A DNA stretch of 25,697 nucleotides from assembly GCA_964445775.1 (NCBI GenBank), contig CAYUMH010000061.1:1-25697 (forward strand), written 5' to 3'. This stretch comes from Terrimonas sp964445775 (GTDB lineage Bacteria > Bacteroidota > Bacteroidia > Chitinophagales > Chitinophagaceae). How positions within the stretch are numbered: the stretch's first letter is position 1; each line of letters opens with the position of its first letter. A model generated the notes under the pieces. That model was not told where the DNA came from and ran no database searches. It saw only the letters and a program-made list of their open reading frames with translations. Positions 17,271-24,737 of this stretch are shown piece by piece. The position numbers and the translations under genes are program-made.

Positions 17271-17353
17271 TGCCCGGGACTGGATTCGAACCAGCACACC
17301 TCGCGGCGCCGCCACCTGAAGACGGTGCGTCTACCAATTTCGCCACCCGGGCA
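17271..17353 (-). tRNA. tRNA-Leu, anticodon CAG
   Basis: An 83-base class II tRNA. The acceptor stem TGCCCGG pairs with CCGGGCA; the D arm contains GGCGAAATTGGTAGACGC; the anticodon stem CCGTC/GGCGG (one T-G pair) encloses the loop TTCAGGT with anticodon CAG, which reads CUG. The long variable arm CGCC-GCGA-GGTG is typical of Leu. The T arm is CTGGTTCGAATCCAG. CCA is not encoded, so the cca product of this window would be needed to finish it. G at position 36 means it is not a MiaA substrate. Confidence 0.95.
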
Positions 17354-17356
17354 ACG

Positions 17357-17390
17357 GGCAGCAAATGTAAATGATTTTTTATTTGCTGCC
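17357..17390. other. Hairpin between dapD and tRNA-Leu
   Basis: A 10-bp stem (17357-17366 with 17381-17390) with a 14-base loop, 10 bases after the dapD stop and 3 bases before the tRNA 5' end on the same strand. No T-run follows on the minus strand, so it may be an mRNA 3'-end or processing structure rather than an intrinsic terminator. Confidence 0.45.
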
Positions 17391-17400
17391 GCAATATTTT

Positions 17401-18207
17401 TTAAATACTTACATTAAAATCTCGCAAAGCATCATTCAGGCTGGTTTTTAAATCCGTACTTGCTTTACGTTTGCCTATAATCAGGGCACAACCAACACTG
17501 AATTCGCCGGCGGGGAATTTTTTGGTATAGCTGCCGGGGATCACTACACTGCGGGCCGGTACACGGCCTACCAGTTCTACCGGGCTGTCACCGCTTACAT
17601 CGATAATTTTCGTGCTTTTTGTTAATACCACATTGGCGCCCAATACCGCCTCTTTCTCTACAATTACCCCTTCCACCACAATACAGCGGCTGCCGATAAA
17701 ACAACCATCTTCTATAATTACCGGTGAAGCCTGTAAGGGCTCCAATACACCACCAATGCCTACACCACCGCTTAAATGTACATTTTTGCCAATCTGGGCA
17801 CAACTACCAACAGTCGCCCAGGTATCCACCATGGTACCTTCATCTACATAAGCGCCAATATTTACATAAGATGGCATCAATACCACATTACGGCCCAGGT
17901 AAGCGCCATAACGGGCAACGGCATGGGGCACGGCACGAACGCCCAGGTCTTTATAATTTTTCTTCAGTAACATCTTATCGTAAAACTCAAAAGGTTCTAC
18001 ATCCCAGGTCTGCATGGGCTGGATACTGAAATACATTAAGATGGCTTGTTTTACCCACTCGTTCACTACCCAGCCGGTCTCTGTGGGGCTGGCAACACGT
18101 AAGCGGCCTTTATCAATATCTTCTATCACGGTATGGATGGCTTCTGTATATTCCACATCTTTCAGTAACTCTCTGTCTGCCCAGGCTTTTTCTATTATTT
18201 CTTTCAT
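17401..18207 (-). CDS. dapD: 2,3,4,5-tetrahydropyridine-2,6-dicarboxylate N-succinyltransferase
   Basis: A 268-residue cytoplasmic enzyme of the succinylase branch of lysine/diaminopimelate synthesis; it transfers succinyl from succinyl-CoA to tetrahydrodipicolinate. Residues 1-95 are the N-terminal helical domain (GWVVNEWVKQAILMYF). From about 100 to 235 a left-handed beta-helix of hexapeptide repeats is plain: MPSYVNIGAYVDEGTMVDTW, VGIGGVLEPLQASPVIIEDG, IGSRCIVVEGVIVEKEAVLG. Length matches the family. The ATG at 18207 follows a TAnnTTTG element by 24 bases. It is transcribed toward tRNA-Leu and away from the TsaC-like gene. Confidence 0.96.
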   Translation of the reverse strand: MKEIIEKAWADRELLKDVEYTEAIHTVIEDIDKGRLRVASPTETGWVVNEWVKQAILMYFSIQPMQTWDVEPFEFYDKMLLKKNYKDLGVRAVPHAVARYGAYLGRNVVLMPSYVNIGAYVDEGTMVDTWATVGSCAQIGKNVHLSGGVGIGGVLEPLQASPVIIEDGCFIGSRCIVVEGVIVEKEAVLGANVVLTKSTKIIDVSGDSPVELVGRVPARSVVIPGSYTKKFPAGEFSVGCALIIGKRKASTDLKTSLNDALRDFNVSI

Positions 18208-18231
18208 GTTTATAATTTAAAATGATGCTTA

Positions 18232-18239
18232 CAAAAATA
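18232..18239 (-). promoter_or_regulatory. -7 promoter element of dapD
   Basis: TATTTTTG on the minus strand, an exact TAnnTTTG match, ending 24 bases before the dapD ATG. No clear -33 TTTG is seen at the usual distance. Confidence 0.5.
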
Positions 18240-18331
18240 CGCACATAATGCTAAAACCGGAGCCTAAAAACAGGGCGGCTTCAAAATTTTACCCGCTCAT
18301 GTTTTATAGTGCCGTAACGGTTTTCTGCTAT

Positions 18332-18339
18332 TATCTTTG
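18332..18339 (+). promoter_or_regulatory. -7 promoter element of the TsaC-like gene
   Basis: TATCTTTG, an exact TAnnTTTG match, ending 21 bases before ATG 18361. The -33 position is weak. With the dapD element on the other strand this makes a divergent promoter region of about 150 bases. Confidence 0.55.
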
Positions 18340-18360
18340 CCCGGCTAAAACAAGTAGTAT

Positions 18361-18933
18361 ATGGCGTTGTTCGATACCGATATAAAAAATGCAGTGGCTG
18401 TTTTGCGGGAGGGTGGTACCATCCTGTATCCTACCGATACTATCTGGGGTATTGGCTGTAATGCGGCCGATGCCGCTGCGGTGGACAAAGTATACCAGGT
18501 AAAGAACAGGCCTGCGGAAAAAAGTATGATCATTCTGCTGGCACAGGAAAGGGATATATTACAATATGTGGCTGCCCTTGACCTGGCGGTATTTGATCTG
18601 CTGGACCAGCAAACCAAACCAACCACGGTTATTTATGACAATGCCGTTAATTTACCCGATAACCTGGTTAACCAGGACGGCTCCGTTGCCATCAGGGTAG
18701 TACAGGATGAGTTTTGCAGGCATTTAATAAAACGTTTACAGCATCCGCTGGTGTCTACCTCGGCCAACCTGAGCGGCCAGCCCTCACCTGCAAATTTTGC
18801 GCAGATCAGCGATGAGGTAAAAACGGCAGTAGATTATATTGTAGAATATAAACAGGAAATTACCAGTCCCCAGCAGGCTTCTACCATTTTACGCTGGCAT
18901 GCCGATGGTACACATACCGTGATAAGGCCATAA
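18361..18933 (+). CDS. tsaC: L-threonylcarbamoyladenylate synthase, YrdC/TsaC type
   Basis: A 190-residue YrdC-domain enzyme. It makes threonylcarbamoyl-AMP from threonine, bicarbonate and ATP, the first step toward t6A37 in tRNAs that read ANN codons. Key motifs: ILYPTDTIWGIGCNA near residues 20-34, the conserved KNRPAEKSMIILL near 47-59, and STSANLSGQPSP near 137-148. It is the short form without the Sua5 C-terminal domain. It is followed after 21 bases by cca on the same strand. TsaB, TsaD and TsaE are not in this window. The alternative name is YrdC; some short YrdC proteins have diverged, but the substrate motifs here are intact. Confidence 0.9.
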   Translation: MALFDTDIKNAVAVLREGGTILYPTDTIWGIGCNAADAAAVDKVYQVKNRPAEKSMIILLAQERDILQYVAALDLAVFDLLDQQTKPTTVIYDNAVNLPDNLVNQDGSVAIRVVQDEFCRHLIKRLQHPLVSTSANLSGQPSPANFAQISDEVKTAVDYIVEYKQEITSPQQASTILRWHADGTHTVIRP

Positions 18934-18941
18934 GAAACTAC

Positions 18942-18949
18942 TATTTTTG
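18942..18949 (+). promoter_or_regulatory. -7-like element immediately before cca
   Basis: TATTTTTG, an exact TAnnTTTG match, ending only 5 bases before the cca ATG. If used, the RNA would start at or next to the ATG. No -33 TTTG is seen 19 bases upstream, so the promoter is incomplete by consensus. Confidence 0.4.
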
Positions 18950-18954
18950 CAACA

Positions 18955-20370
18955 ATGGATATCAGCTGTACTGACAAGGAATTATTTGTATTTAATAAAA
19001 TAGCCGCCGCGGCCCATAAGTTGGGGGTGCCTGCCTATATAGTAGGAGGCTTTGTACGCGATAAACTATTGGGCCGCCCTACAAAGGATGCAGATATTGT
19101 TTGTATAGGCGATGGTATAAGTTTGGCCCATGCGGTGGCCGAACGTTTTAACCCCGTGCCCAAAGTTTCCTTCTTTAAAACCTATGGTACGGCACATATC
19201 AGGGTAGGCGACTGGGATATTGAATTTGTAGGCGCCCGTAAAGAAAGTTACCGGGCTGAGTCGCGCAACCCGGATGTATTACCCGGTACACTGACCGATG
19301 ACCAGAACCGCCGTGATTTTACCATCAATGCCATGGCAGTTAGTTTACAAAAAGAAACCTATGGGCAGTTAATAGATCCTTTTAACGGCAGGCTGCACCT
19401 GGTGAGTAAAACCATTATTACACCACTGGAGCCCGAGCAAACCTTTAGCGACGATCCCTTACGGATGATGCGGGCCATTCGCTTTGCCTCGCAATTACAA
19501 TTTAGCATTAACGATGATACTTTTGCGGCCATTAAAGCCATGGCCCCCCGCATAAACATTATTACGCAGGAACGTATTACCGAAGAGCTCAATAAAATTG
19601 TAGCCAGTGCCAAACCTTCAATTGGTTTTGATCTGCTCTATCAATCGGGCTTACTAAAAATCATATTCCCCAAAATGGTCGACCTGGCCGGGGCGGAATA
19701 CGTGGATGGCTATGGACATAAAGATAATTTTTACCATACTTTACAGGTACTGGATAATGTAGCCCAAAAATCAGATGACCTATGGCTGCGCTGGGCGGCT
19801 ATTTTACACGATATTGCCAAGCCCGCCACCAAACGTTTTGAAGAAGGCCATGGCTGGACCTTTCATGGCCATGAAGTAGTGGGTGGCAGGATGGTGCCTA
19901 AAATATTTACACAGTTGCGTTTACCGCAAAACGAAAAAATGCGTTTTGTAAAAAAGCTGGTGGAACTGCACCTGCGTCCTATAAGCCTTACCAAAGAAAA
20001 TATTACCGACTCGGCCATCCGCCGTTTACTCTTTGATGCGGGTGAGGATTTTGATGCCCTTATGCAGCTATGCGAAGCCGATATTACTTCTAAAAACAAA
20101 CAGAAGGTAAAACGCTATCTCGACAATTTTAAAATGGTGCGGGAACGTTGTATTGAAGTAGAGGAAAAAGATCAGGTACGTAACTGGCAGCCACCGATAG
20201 ACGGCCAGGAGATCATGACCATGTTTAACTTAACGCCTTCCAGGCCGGTGGGTATTTTAAAAGATAGTTTAAAAGATGCCATCCTGGATGGTGTTGTAGC
20301 CAATACCTACGAGGCAGCAAAAGAATTTTTAATAAAAAAAGCTGAAGAAATAGGGGTAAAAGTTTCGTAA
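18955..20370 (+). CDS. cca: CCA-adding tRNA nucleotidyltransferase with HD domain
   Basis: A 471-residue class II nucleotidyltransferase that adds or repairs the 3' CCA of tRNA using CTP and ATP. Residues 31-36 are GGFVRD, and the catalytic carboxylates are D45 and D47 in KDADIV. RRDFTINAMA at 119-128 and DDPLRMMRAIRFA at 166-178 are family motifs. A helical domain follows, and then an HD domain with H285-D286 (AAILHDIAKPAT) and HGHEVVG. Bacterial members with an HD domain may also have phosphatase or phosphodiesterase activity. The ATG at 18955 fits the family start (no residues missing before the GG motif). The preceding stop is 21 bases upstream. Confidence 0.93.
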   Translation: MDISCTDKELFVFNKIAAAAHKLGVPAYIVGGFVRDKLLGRPTKDADIVCIGDGISLAHAVAERFNPVPKVSFFKTYGTAHIRVGDWDIEFVGARKESYRAESRNPDVLPGTLTDDQNRRDFTINAMAVSLQKETYGQLIDPFNGRLHLVSKTIITPLEPEQTFSDDPLRMMRAIRFASQLQFSINDDTFAAIKAMAPRINIITQERITEELNKIVASAKPSIGFDLLYQSGLLKIIFPKMVDLAGAEYVDGYGHKDNFYHTLQVLDNVAQKSDDLWLRWAAILHDIAKPATKRFEEGHGWTFHGHEVVGGRMVPKIFTQLRLPQNEKMRFVKKLVELHLRPISLTKENITDSAIRRLLFDAGEDFDALMQLCEADITSKNKQKVKRYLDNFKMVRERCIEVEEKDQVRNWQPPIDGQEIMTMFNLTPSRPVGILKDSLKDAILDGVVANTYEAAKEFLIKKAEEIGVKVS

Positions 20371-20550
20371 GCATTTGTTTTATACAGGGGTACAGGTTAC
20401 ACATTTAGCCTGTTGGTTACCCGGTCGTTTTATGGGGTAGAATCAATTTTTTCCTGGTACATTATTTGAGCATTCTGAGGCCTGGTTATCAGGCTGTTTT
20501 TGCATACAATTGTCTCATTTCCTAATTCACTAATTATCTAATTATCTGTT

Positions 20551-20558
20551 TATCTTTG
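20551..20558 (+). promoter_or_regulatory. -7-like element immediately before the pRiA4b-like gene
   Basis: TATCTTTG, an exact TAnnTTTG match, ending 4 bases before ATG 20563. It is the last of three TTATCT copies at 20534, 20542 and 20550, spaced by 8 bases. No clear -33 element. Confidence 0.45.
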
Positions 20559-20562
20559 TTAC

Positions 20563-21126
20563 ATGGCAATATTAAAGTTTAGAATTTATTTCGAAGAAGA
20601 CGAAAGTATTTACCGTGATATCGTGATCAAGCATACACAGTTATTCAGCGAACTGCACGAAGCCATCCTGAAAGCGTATGAGTTTGACAGTAAACACCAG
20701 GCCACTTTTTACCGCAGTAACGATAACTGGCAGCAGGGGCGTGAAATTACCCTGGCAGTATATGATAAAACCTATAAAGTGCCGCCATTATTAATGAGTG
20801 AAACAACCATTGGTTCTGAAATTAAAATTCCGAACCAGCGCTTCCGCTATACCTACGATTTTAATAAAAACTGGTCCTTTTTGGTAGAACTGATCAATGT
20901 GTCAAAAGAAGAAAGCGCCAAAACAGCCTATCCTTCCGTTGCCCGTAAAGAAGGCATCGGCCCCAGCCAGTATGGAACCAAAGGTTTATTAGGCGAAAAA
21001 TTTGCCGATGTGGAAGAGAAATACGATCTGTCACAGGTAGGCGAGGGCTTTGGTGAAAAAGACGAAGATGGTGAGGATTATACCAGCGAGGAAAGCAGTG
21101 ATATAGAAGGTGGCGAAGAAGAATAA
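20563..21126 (+). CDS. Plasmid pRiA4b ORF-3-like domain protein
   Basis: A 187-residue protein assigned to the pRiA4b ORF-3 family (also named IS1096 TnpR-like passenger in databases). The domain covers about residues 1-140: MAILKFRIYFEEDESIYRDI, ELHEAILKAYEFDSKHQATF, FRYTYDFNKNWSFLVELINV, and YPSVARKEGIGPSQYG. Residues about 145-187 are an acidic, disordered tail rich in Glu, Asp, Gly and Ser. No catalytic residues are evident and the function is not established; the transposon-related name does not make it a mobile element, and no inverted repeats are seen here. It sits between cca and miaA, all on the same strand, with its own probable promoter. Confidence 0.85.
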   Translation: MAILKFRIYFEEDESIYRDIVIKHTQLFSELHEAILKAYEFDSKHQATFYRSNDNWQQGREITLAVYDKTYKVPPLLMSETTIGSEIKIPNQRFRYTYDFNKNWSFLVELINVSKEESAKTAYPSVARKEGIGPSQYGTKGLLGEKFADVEEKYDLSQVGEGFGEKDEDGEDYTSEESSDIEGGEEE

Positions 21127-21183
21127 GCCCTTTTGCTTTCCTGACAAACAACAGTTTTTGAATACATTAATAACTTTTAATCT

Positions 21184-22080
21184 ATCACGCAGCAACAAAC
21201 AGTTATTGTTATAACCGGTCCTACAGCCGTGGGTAAAACGGCTGTAGCAATACAGGTGGCACAACAGTTAAATGCCGGAATTATTTCGGCCGACAGCCGC
21301 CAGTGCTTCAGTGAATTGAACATTGGTGTTGCACGGCCTTCTGTGGAAGAACTACAGGCTGTACCCCATCATTTTATTGCCTCACACAGTATACACCAGG
21401 CAGTAACGGCTGCCGATTTTGAACAATATGCCCTGGATAAGGCGGCTCAATTGTTCAGGCAAAATAACTATGTGGTTATGGTAGGGGGCACCGGCTTGTA
21501 TATTAAAGCCTTTATCGAAGGGCTGGATAGTATTCCCGATATACCCGCAGATCTGCGACAGGACATTATTACGCAATACAACCAATATGGATTAAACTGG
21601 CTGCAGCAGCAGGTGGCAGCAAAAGATCCGGTGTACTATTCCACCGGTGAAATTCAAAACCCGCAACGGTTAATGCGGGCGCTGGAAGTAATAACAGCTA
21701 CAGGTACTTCCATTACTCAGTTTCAAACCCGTAAAAAACAAACCAGGCCTTTTAATATTATGCAGTTTGGCCTGGAACTACCGCGGGAACAACTGGTACA
21801 GCGTATTAACCAGCGGGTAGATATGATGATGGAACAGGGCCTGTTAACGGAGGTAGAACAACTATTGCCTTACCGGCATCTAAATGCGTTACAAACAGTG
21901 GGGTATAAGGAACTGTTTGATTATATGGACGGACTGCTCAGCCTGCCACAGGCCATAGAACGCATTAAGATCAATACCCGTCAATATGCCAAACGGCAAA
22001 TGACCTGGTTTAAAAGAGACGAAGCCATACAATGGCTGGCACCCGGCAGTGCCGCTGCAGCTATTTTACCAAAGGTATAA
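21184..22080 (+). CDS. miaA: tRNA dimethylallyltransferase, non-canonical start
   Basis: MiaA puts a dimethylallyl group on N6 of A37 in tRNAs that read UNN codons. The frame is open from the TAA at 21178. The P-loop GPTAVGKT lies just after that stop (residues 12-19 from an ATC start), followed by DSRQCFSELNIGVARPS, MVGGTGLYIKAFIEGLD, LQTVGYKELFDYMDG and NTRQYAKRQMTWFKRDEA, all family motifs. The first ATG/GTG/TTG in frame is GTG 21229, inside the P-loop, which would leave an inactive protein. ATC at 21184 (Met-Thr-Gln-Gln-Gln-Thr-Val) gives the normal family N-terminus and a length of 298. I therefore propose ATC; ATT codons at 21205 are less good. A sequencing error or an ATG-to-ATC change remains possible. 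Confidence 0.88.
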   Translation: MTQQQTVIVITGPTAVGKTAVAIQVAQQLNAGIISADSRQCFSELNIGVARPSVEELQAVPHHFIASHSIHQAVTAADFEQYALDKAAQLFRQNNYVVMVGGTGLYIKAFIEGLDSIPDIPADLRQDIITQYNQYGLNWLQQQVAAKDPVYYSTGEIQNPQRLMRALEVITATGTSITQFQTRKKQTRPFNIMQFGLELPREQLVQRINQRVDMMMEQGLLTEVEQLLPYRHLNALQTVGYKELFDYMDGLLSLPQAIERIKINTRQYAKRQMTWFKRDEAIQWLAPGSAAAAILPKV

Positions 22081-22088
22081 ACACAAAA

Positions 22089-22115
22089 AAACGGTGTTGA
22101 TCTTCAACACCGTTT
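22089..22115. terminator. Bidirectional terminator between miaA and the porin gene
   Basis: A perfect 12-bp stem (22089-22100 with 22104-22115) and a TCT loop, 9 bases after the miaA stop. The minus strand continues into a run of T, so it is strongest for the convergent outer-membrane gene; on the plus strand the tail is less T-rich. Confidence 0.85.
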
Positions 22116-22137
22116 CAATATCTTATATTTTACACTA

Positions 22138-23721
22138 TTATATTTTTATTCCAAAGGTTAAGGAAATATTGCTGCCGGTACCACGCAGGTTGGCAAATGT
22201 ATTGGCCTTATCCGATAAACGGTAAGGAAAACTTACATCTTTTTGCAATGCATGTACATAGGTAAGGTCCACAAAAAAACCTTTATTACGGTAACCTAAA
22301 CCACCACTGATGAACATTTGATTTGCTTTTAAAGCTTTATCCGCATAAGGGTTGCCATAATAAGCAAAACCTAAACGGGTCATTAATGTAGTAAACTTCA
22401 GCTCACCGCCCAGGCGAAAATTAAAGGCATTTTTATAATAGTCTTTAATCACACCGTTCTCTGCAGTGTACTCATAACCGTCTCCGCCGTCTTCTTCACT
22501 AATTCCCCTGAACTTATTGCTTTTATGGGTTACATACTCAATATCAGCTGTAATAAAACCACGTTGTTTGCTAACATCCTCTATCTCGTGTAATACATAA
22601 GCACCGCTTACCATAAAACGCCAGGGTGAAACCAGTTCGTATTTATAAGTCGGTTTCTGACCGCTGTTTAAATCGCGGGTCACATTTACTTCACGGGTTC
22701 CGGATGCATAACCTTCTGTGTTTACACGCATGCTGCCATCGTAACCGTCAGTAAGCGAATACCAGGTAGGGGTATGTACCGTAAGGCCGATACGCACCAG
22801 TTCGGCAGGTTTAAAAATGGTGCCCAGTTTTAAGTTAAAGCCGGCGCCACGGGTGGTATTGGTTTCTCTTAACTCGGCAAAATCAAAATTATTGGTAGTA
22901 TTACCGGTAGCATCTGTTTCGCGAAGTATGCTGCGGCGTTCATAATTAACAATCGGTATACCTAATGAACCGCCTATATACACTTTATCATTATAATTGG
23001 ACGCAAAGCCCAGGGCTATATCTGTAATGCCACCCTTTGTCTCAATACTGCGGTCCTGTTTTACATAAAAATCACCGCCGTTCCTGATAAGGTCATATTG
23101 CGATAAAGCGCCTACAACCGTCTCACCGTTCTGATCCTGGATGGGATCTATCAAATAGGTAAAAATGCCCATTTGTGTACCGTAGGATACATTGGGATTA
23201 CCCAGCATACCCTCCAGGTCGCTGCCGGTTTGCTGACTGTAAGCAGCTGCTTCTGCGGCGTACACTTCACCAAAAGAACTAAAATCGTTATAACCGGTAT
23301 ACGCTACCTTATTATTAAAATTAACTGTGCGGTTTACACCAATACTAAAAGAGCTGCTGCGCCACTTGCTTTGTGTATGTTTAGGCCATCCGAACACAAC
23401 ACCGGTTGGTCCTAAGCCAAATTTTGATTCGTTGGAAGTAGTATCGGTTCCCCGGAAATTCCCTTTGTTTTTCAGGAAATTAAACCCCGGTGATATAACA
23501 ATATCCGTGGTTTTATAAAATCCCAGACCGGCCGGGTTACTGTATAAGGCCGATATATCGCCACCCAGGGCGCCCATAGCGCCACCTACCGCATTAATAC
23601 GGGCCGATTGGTTGGTAGGTCCCCATGAATATTTTAATACATCTTCCGGTACCTGGGCCATAGCGGTGCCGGCAAGTAAAGACAGGCAAACTATTCCGCT
23701 TAACTTTTTCATTGTATGCAT
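22138..23721 (-). CDS. OmpP1/FadL/TodX-family outer-membrane transport protein
   Basis: An outer-membrane beta-barrel of about 524-527 residues. I start it at 23721 (MHTMKKLSGIVCLSLLAGTA) or 23712 (MKKLSG); a further upstream ATG (23751) adds ten residues that weaken the signal peptide. After cleavage near AMA-Q the family hallmark follows: SARINAVGGAMGALGGDISA, LYSNPAGLGFYKTTDIVISP. Further barrel strands alternate through to the end, LTFGIKI, with a terminal aliphatic residue. FadL proteins carry hydrophobic compounds across the outer membrane; the ligand here is unknown. The gene ends at a strong terminator and is convergent with miaA. Confidence 0.88.
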   Translation of the reverse strand: MHTMKKLSGIVCLSLLAGTAMAQVPEDVLKYSWGPTNQSARINAVGGAMGALGGDISALYSNPAGLGFYKTTDIVISPGFNFLKNKGNFRGTDTTSNESKFGLGPTGVVFGWPKHTQSKWRSSSFSIGVNRTVNFNNKVAYTGYNDFSSFGEVYAAEAAAYSQQTGSDLEGMLGNPNVSYGTQMGIFTYLIDPIQDQNGETVVGALSQYDLIRNGGDFYVKQDRSIETKGGITDIALGFASNYNDKVYIGGSLGIPIVNYERRSILRETDATGNTTNNFDFAELRETNTTRGAGFNLKLGTIFKPAELVRIGLTVHTPTWYSLTDGYDGSMRVNTEGYASGTREVNVTRDLNSGQKPTYKYELVSPWRFMVSGAYVLHEIEDVSKQRGFITADIEYVTHKSNKFRGISEEDGGDGYEYTAENGVIKDYYKNAFNFRLGGELKFTTLMTRLGFAYYGNPYADKALKANQMFISGGLGYRNKGFFVDLTYVHALQKDVSFPYRLSDKANTFANLRGTGSNISLTFGIKI

Positions 23722-23867
23722 GAATCTGTAGTTGTAAATCCTTGTTAACAAAACTTGTTTTTAAGTGCTACCCGATGTAGCCAAACGACATGCCAATCCC
23801 TCTCCGGTTACAATATATAATTTTCGTAGCGCCGGTACCCTTAAAAAAAACTGATGCAGGTTGGAAA

Positions 23868-24737
23868 TTAGTTTCTGCCCGGTCTGCTTACACCACCGCC
23901 TCCGCCACCACTACCACTGCTGCTGCTTCCCGATGAGGAAGAAGACGAAGAGGAAGAAGGCGTGTAACTGCGGGAGTTGCTCGAGCTTGACTCAGGACGG
24001 TAAGTATTGCTGTTGCTGTTACCGCGTGAGTTATTGTTATAATTGTAGTTTCCGCTGTTACTGGTATACCTGCCGCTGTTACTATTACTGTTGTTATAGT
24101 TACTGTAACCGGTACTGTTGGTACCACGGTAAGAGTTAGCTAAACGGTTACTATTGCTGTTTTGATAATTATTGCCTAATACATTACCACGTATACGGGC
24201 GTTATTATTGTTATTAGGCACATAATTGTTACGGTTAAATGCAACCGGGCGGCTGTTTACCACGCGTGGCTGATGACTGCCGCTGCCTCCGCCTACTACT
24301 ATAATACCGGGATGACCCCAACCACCGCCGGCCCAGTTACCGTAGTAACCACCACCGTACCAGCCAAAATTGCTGTATGGGTTGTAAAAGCTATTCCATC
24401 TCCAGTAATTATTCCAGGGACTGTTCCACATAAACGGATCAGAGTAGTAGAATGAATTGTATCCGTAAGGCGAGTTAAAATAATAATCATCTAAGGCCGA
24501 CCAGGTTCCCCTGTTGGCTACACGCATTCTCAGGTAGCGGTCCTCGTAATACTGGTCGCTGCCTTCATACATACGGTTATCGCGGCGGTCCTGGGCCTGT
24601 ACATATTCATCCGGTGCTTCTTTCGTTGGAGAATAATATACATCGTCAGGTGTTTGCCCGGCGCGGTATGCCGATGAACAACTGGTGAATAAAACAGCTG
24701 CCAATGCTATAGTTGAGAATAAAATTGATGGTTTCAT
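23868..24737 (-). CDS. Low-complexity Asn/Ser/Gly/Tyr-rich lipoprotein
   Basis: A 289-residue lipoprotein with signal MKPSILFSTIALAAVLFTSC (lipidation at Cys20). Residues 21-90 are acidic and polar (DDVYYSPTKEAPDEYVQAQD). Residues 85-145 are rich in Tyr, Trp, Asn and Gly (FMWNSPWNNYWRWNSFYNPY). Residues about 160-289 are low-complexity, dominated by Asn, Ser, Arg and Thr and ending in poly-Ser and poly-Gly (GGGGGGVSRPGRN). I do not recognise a domain. The composition suggests a flexible, possibly surface-exposed or matrix-interacting protein. The start is supported by the lipobox. Antisense ORFs over it are shadows of the repetitive codons. Confidence 0.8.
   Translation of the reverse strand: MKPSILFSTIALAAVLFTSCSSAYRAGQTPDDVYYSPTKEAPDEYVQAQDRRDNRMYEGSDQYYEDRYLRMRVANRGTWSALDDYYFNSPYGYNSFYYSDPFMWNSPWNNYWRWNSFYNPYSNFGWYGGGYYGNWAGGGWGHPGIIVVGGGSGSHQPRVVNSRPVAFNRNNYVPNNNNNARIRGNVLGNNYQNSNSNRLANSYRGTNSTGYSNYNNSNSNSGRYTSNSGNYNYNNNSRGNSNSNTYRPESSSSNSRSYTPSSSSSSSSSGSSSSGSGGGGGGVSRPGRN
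23880..24270. repeat. Low-complexity codon repeats in the lipoprotein gene
   Basis: The coding stretch consists mainly of AAC/AAT, AGC/AGT and GGC/GGT-type codons in short irregular runs, with poly-Ser and poly-Gly tracts near 23900-23960. Such tracts can change length by slippage. No perfect tandem unit longer than a few codons is visible. Confidence 0.6.

Noticed and set aside
20563..21126. Mobile element, because of the TnpR/plasmid family name
   Set aside because: No inverted repeats, target duplication or transposase are near; the flanking genes are housekeeping.
21229..21231. GTG as the start of miaA
   Set aside because: It lies within the codons of GPTAVGKT and would remove the P-loop.
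23880..24270. CRISPR-like or tandem-repeat array
   Set aside because: The repetition is at codon level and irregular, inside a coding frame, without fixed repeats and spacers.
23861..24490. Several ORFs on both strands over the repetitive lipoprotein gene
   Set aside because: They are shadow frames of low-complexity codons; only the 23868-24737 frame has a lipobox signal peptide.
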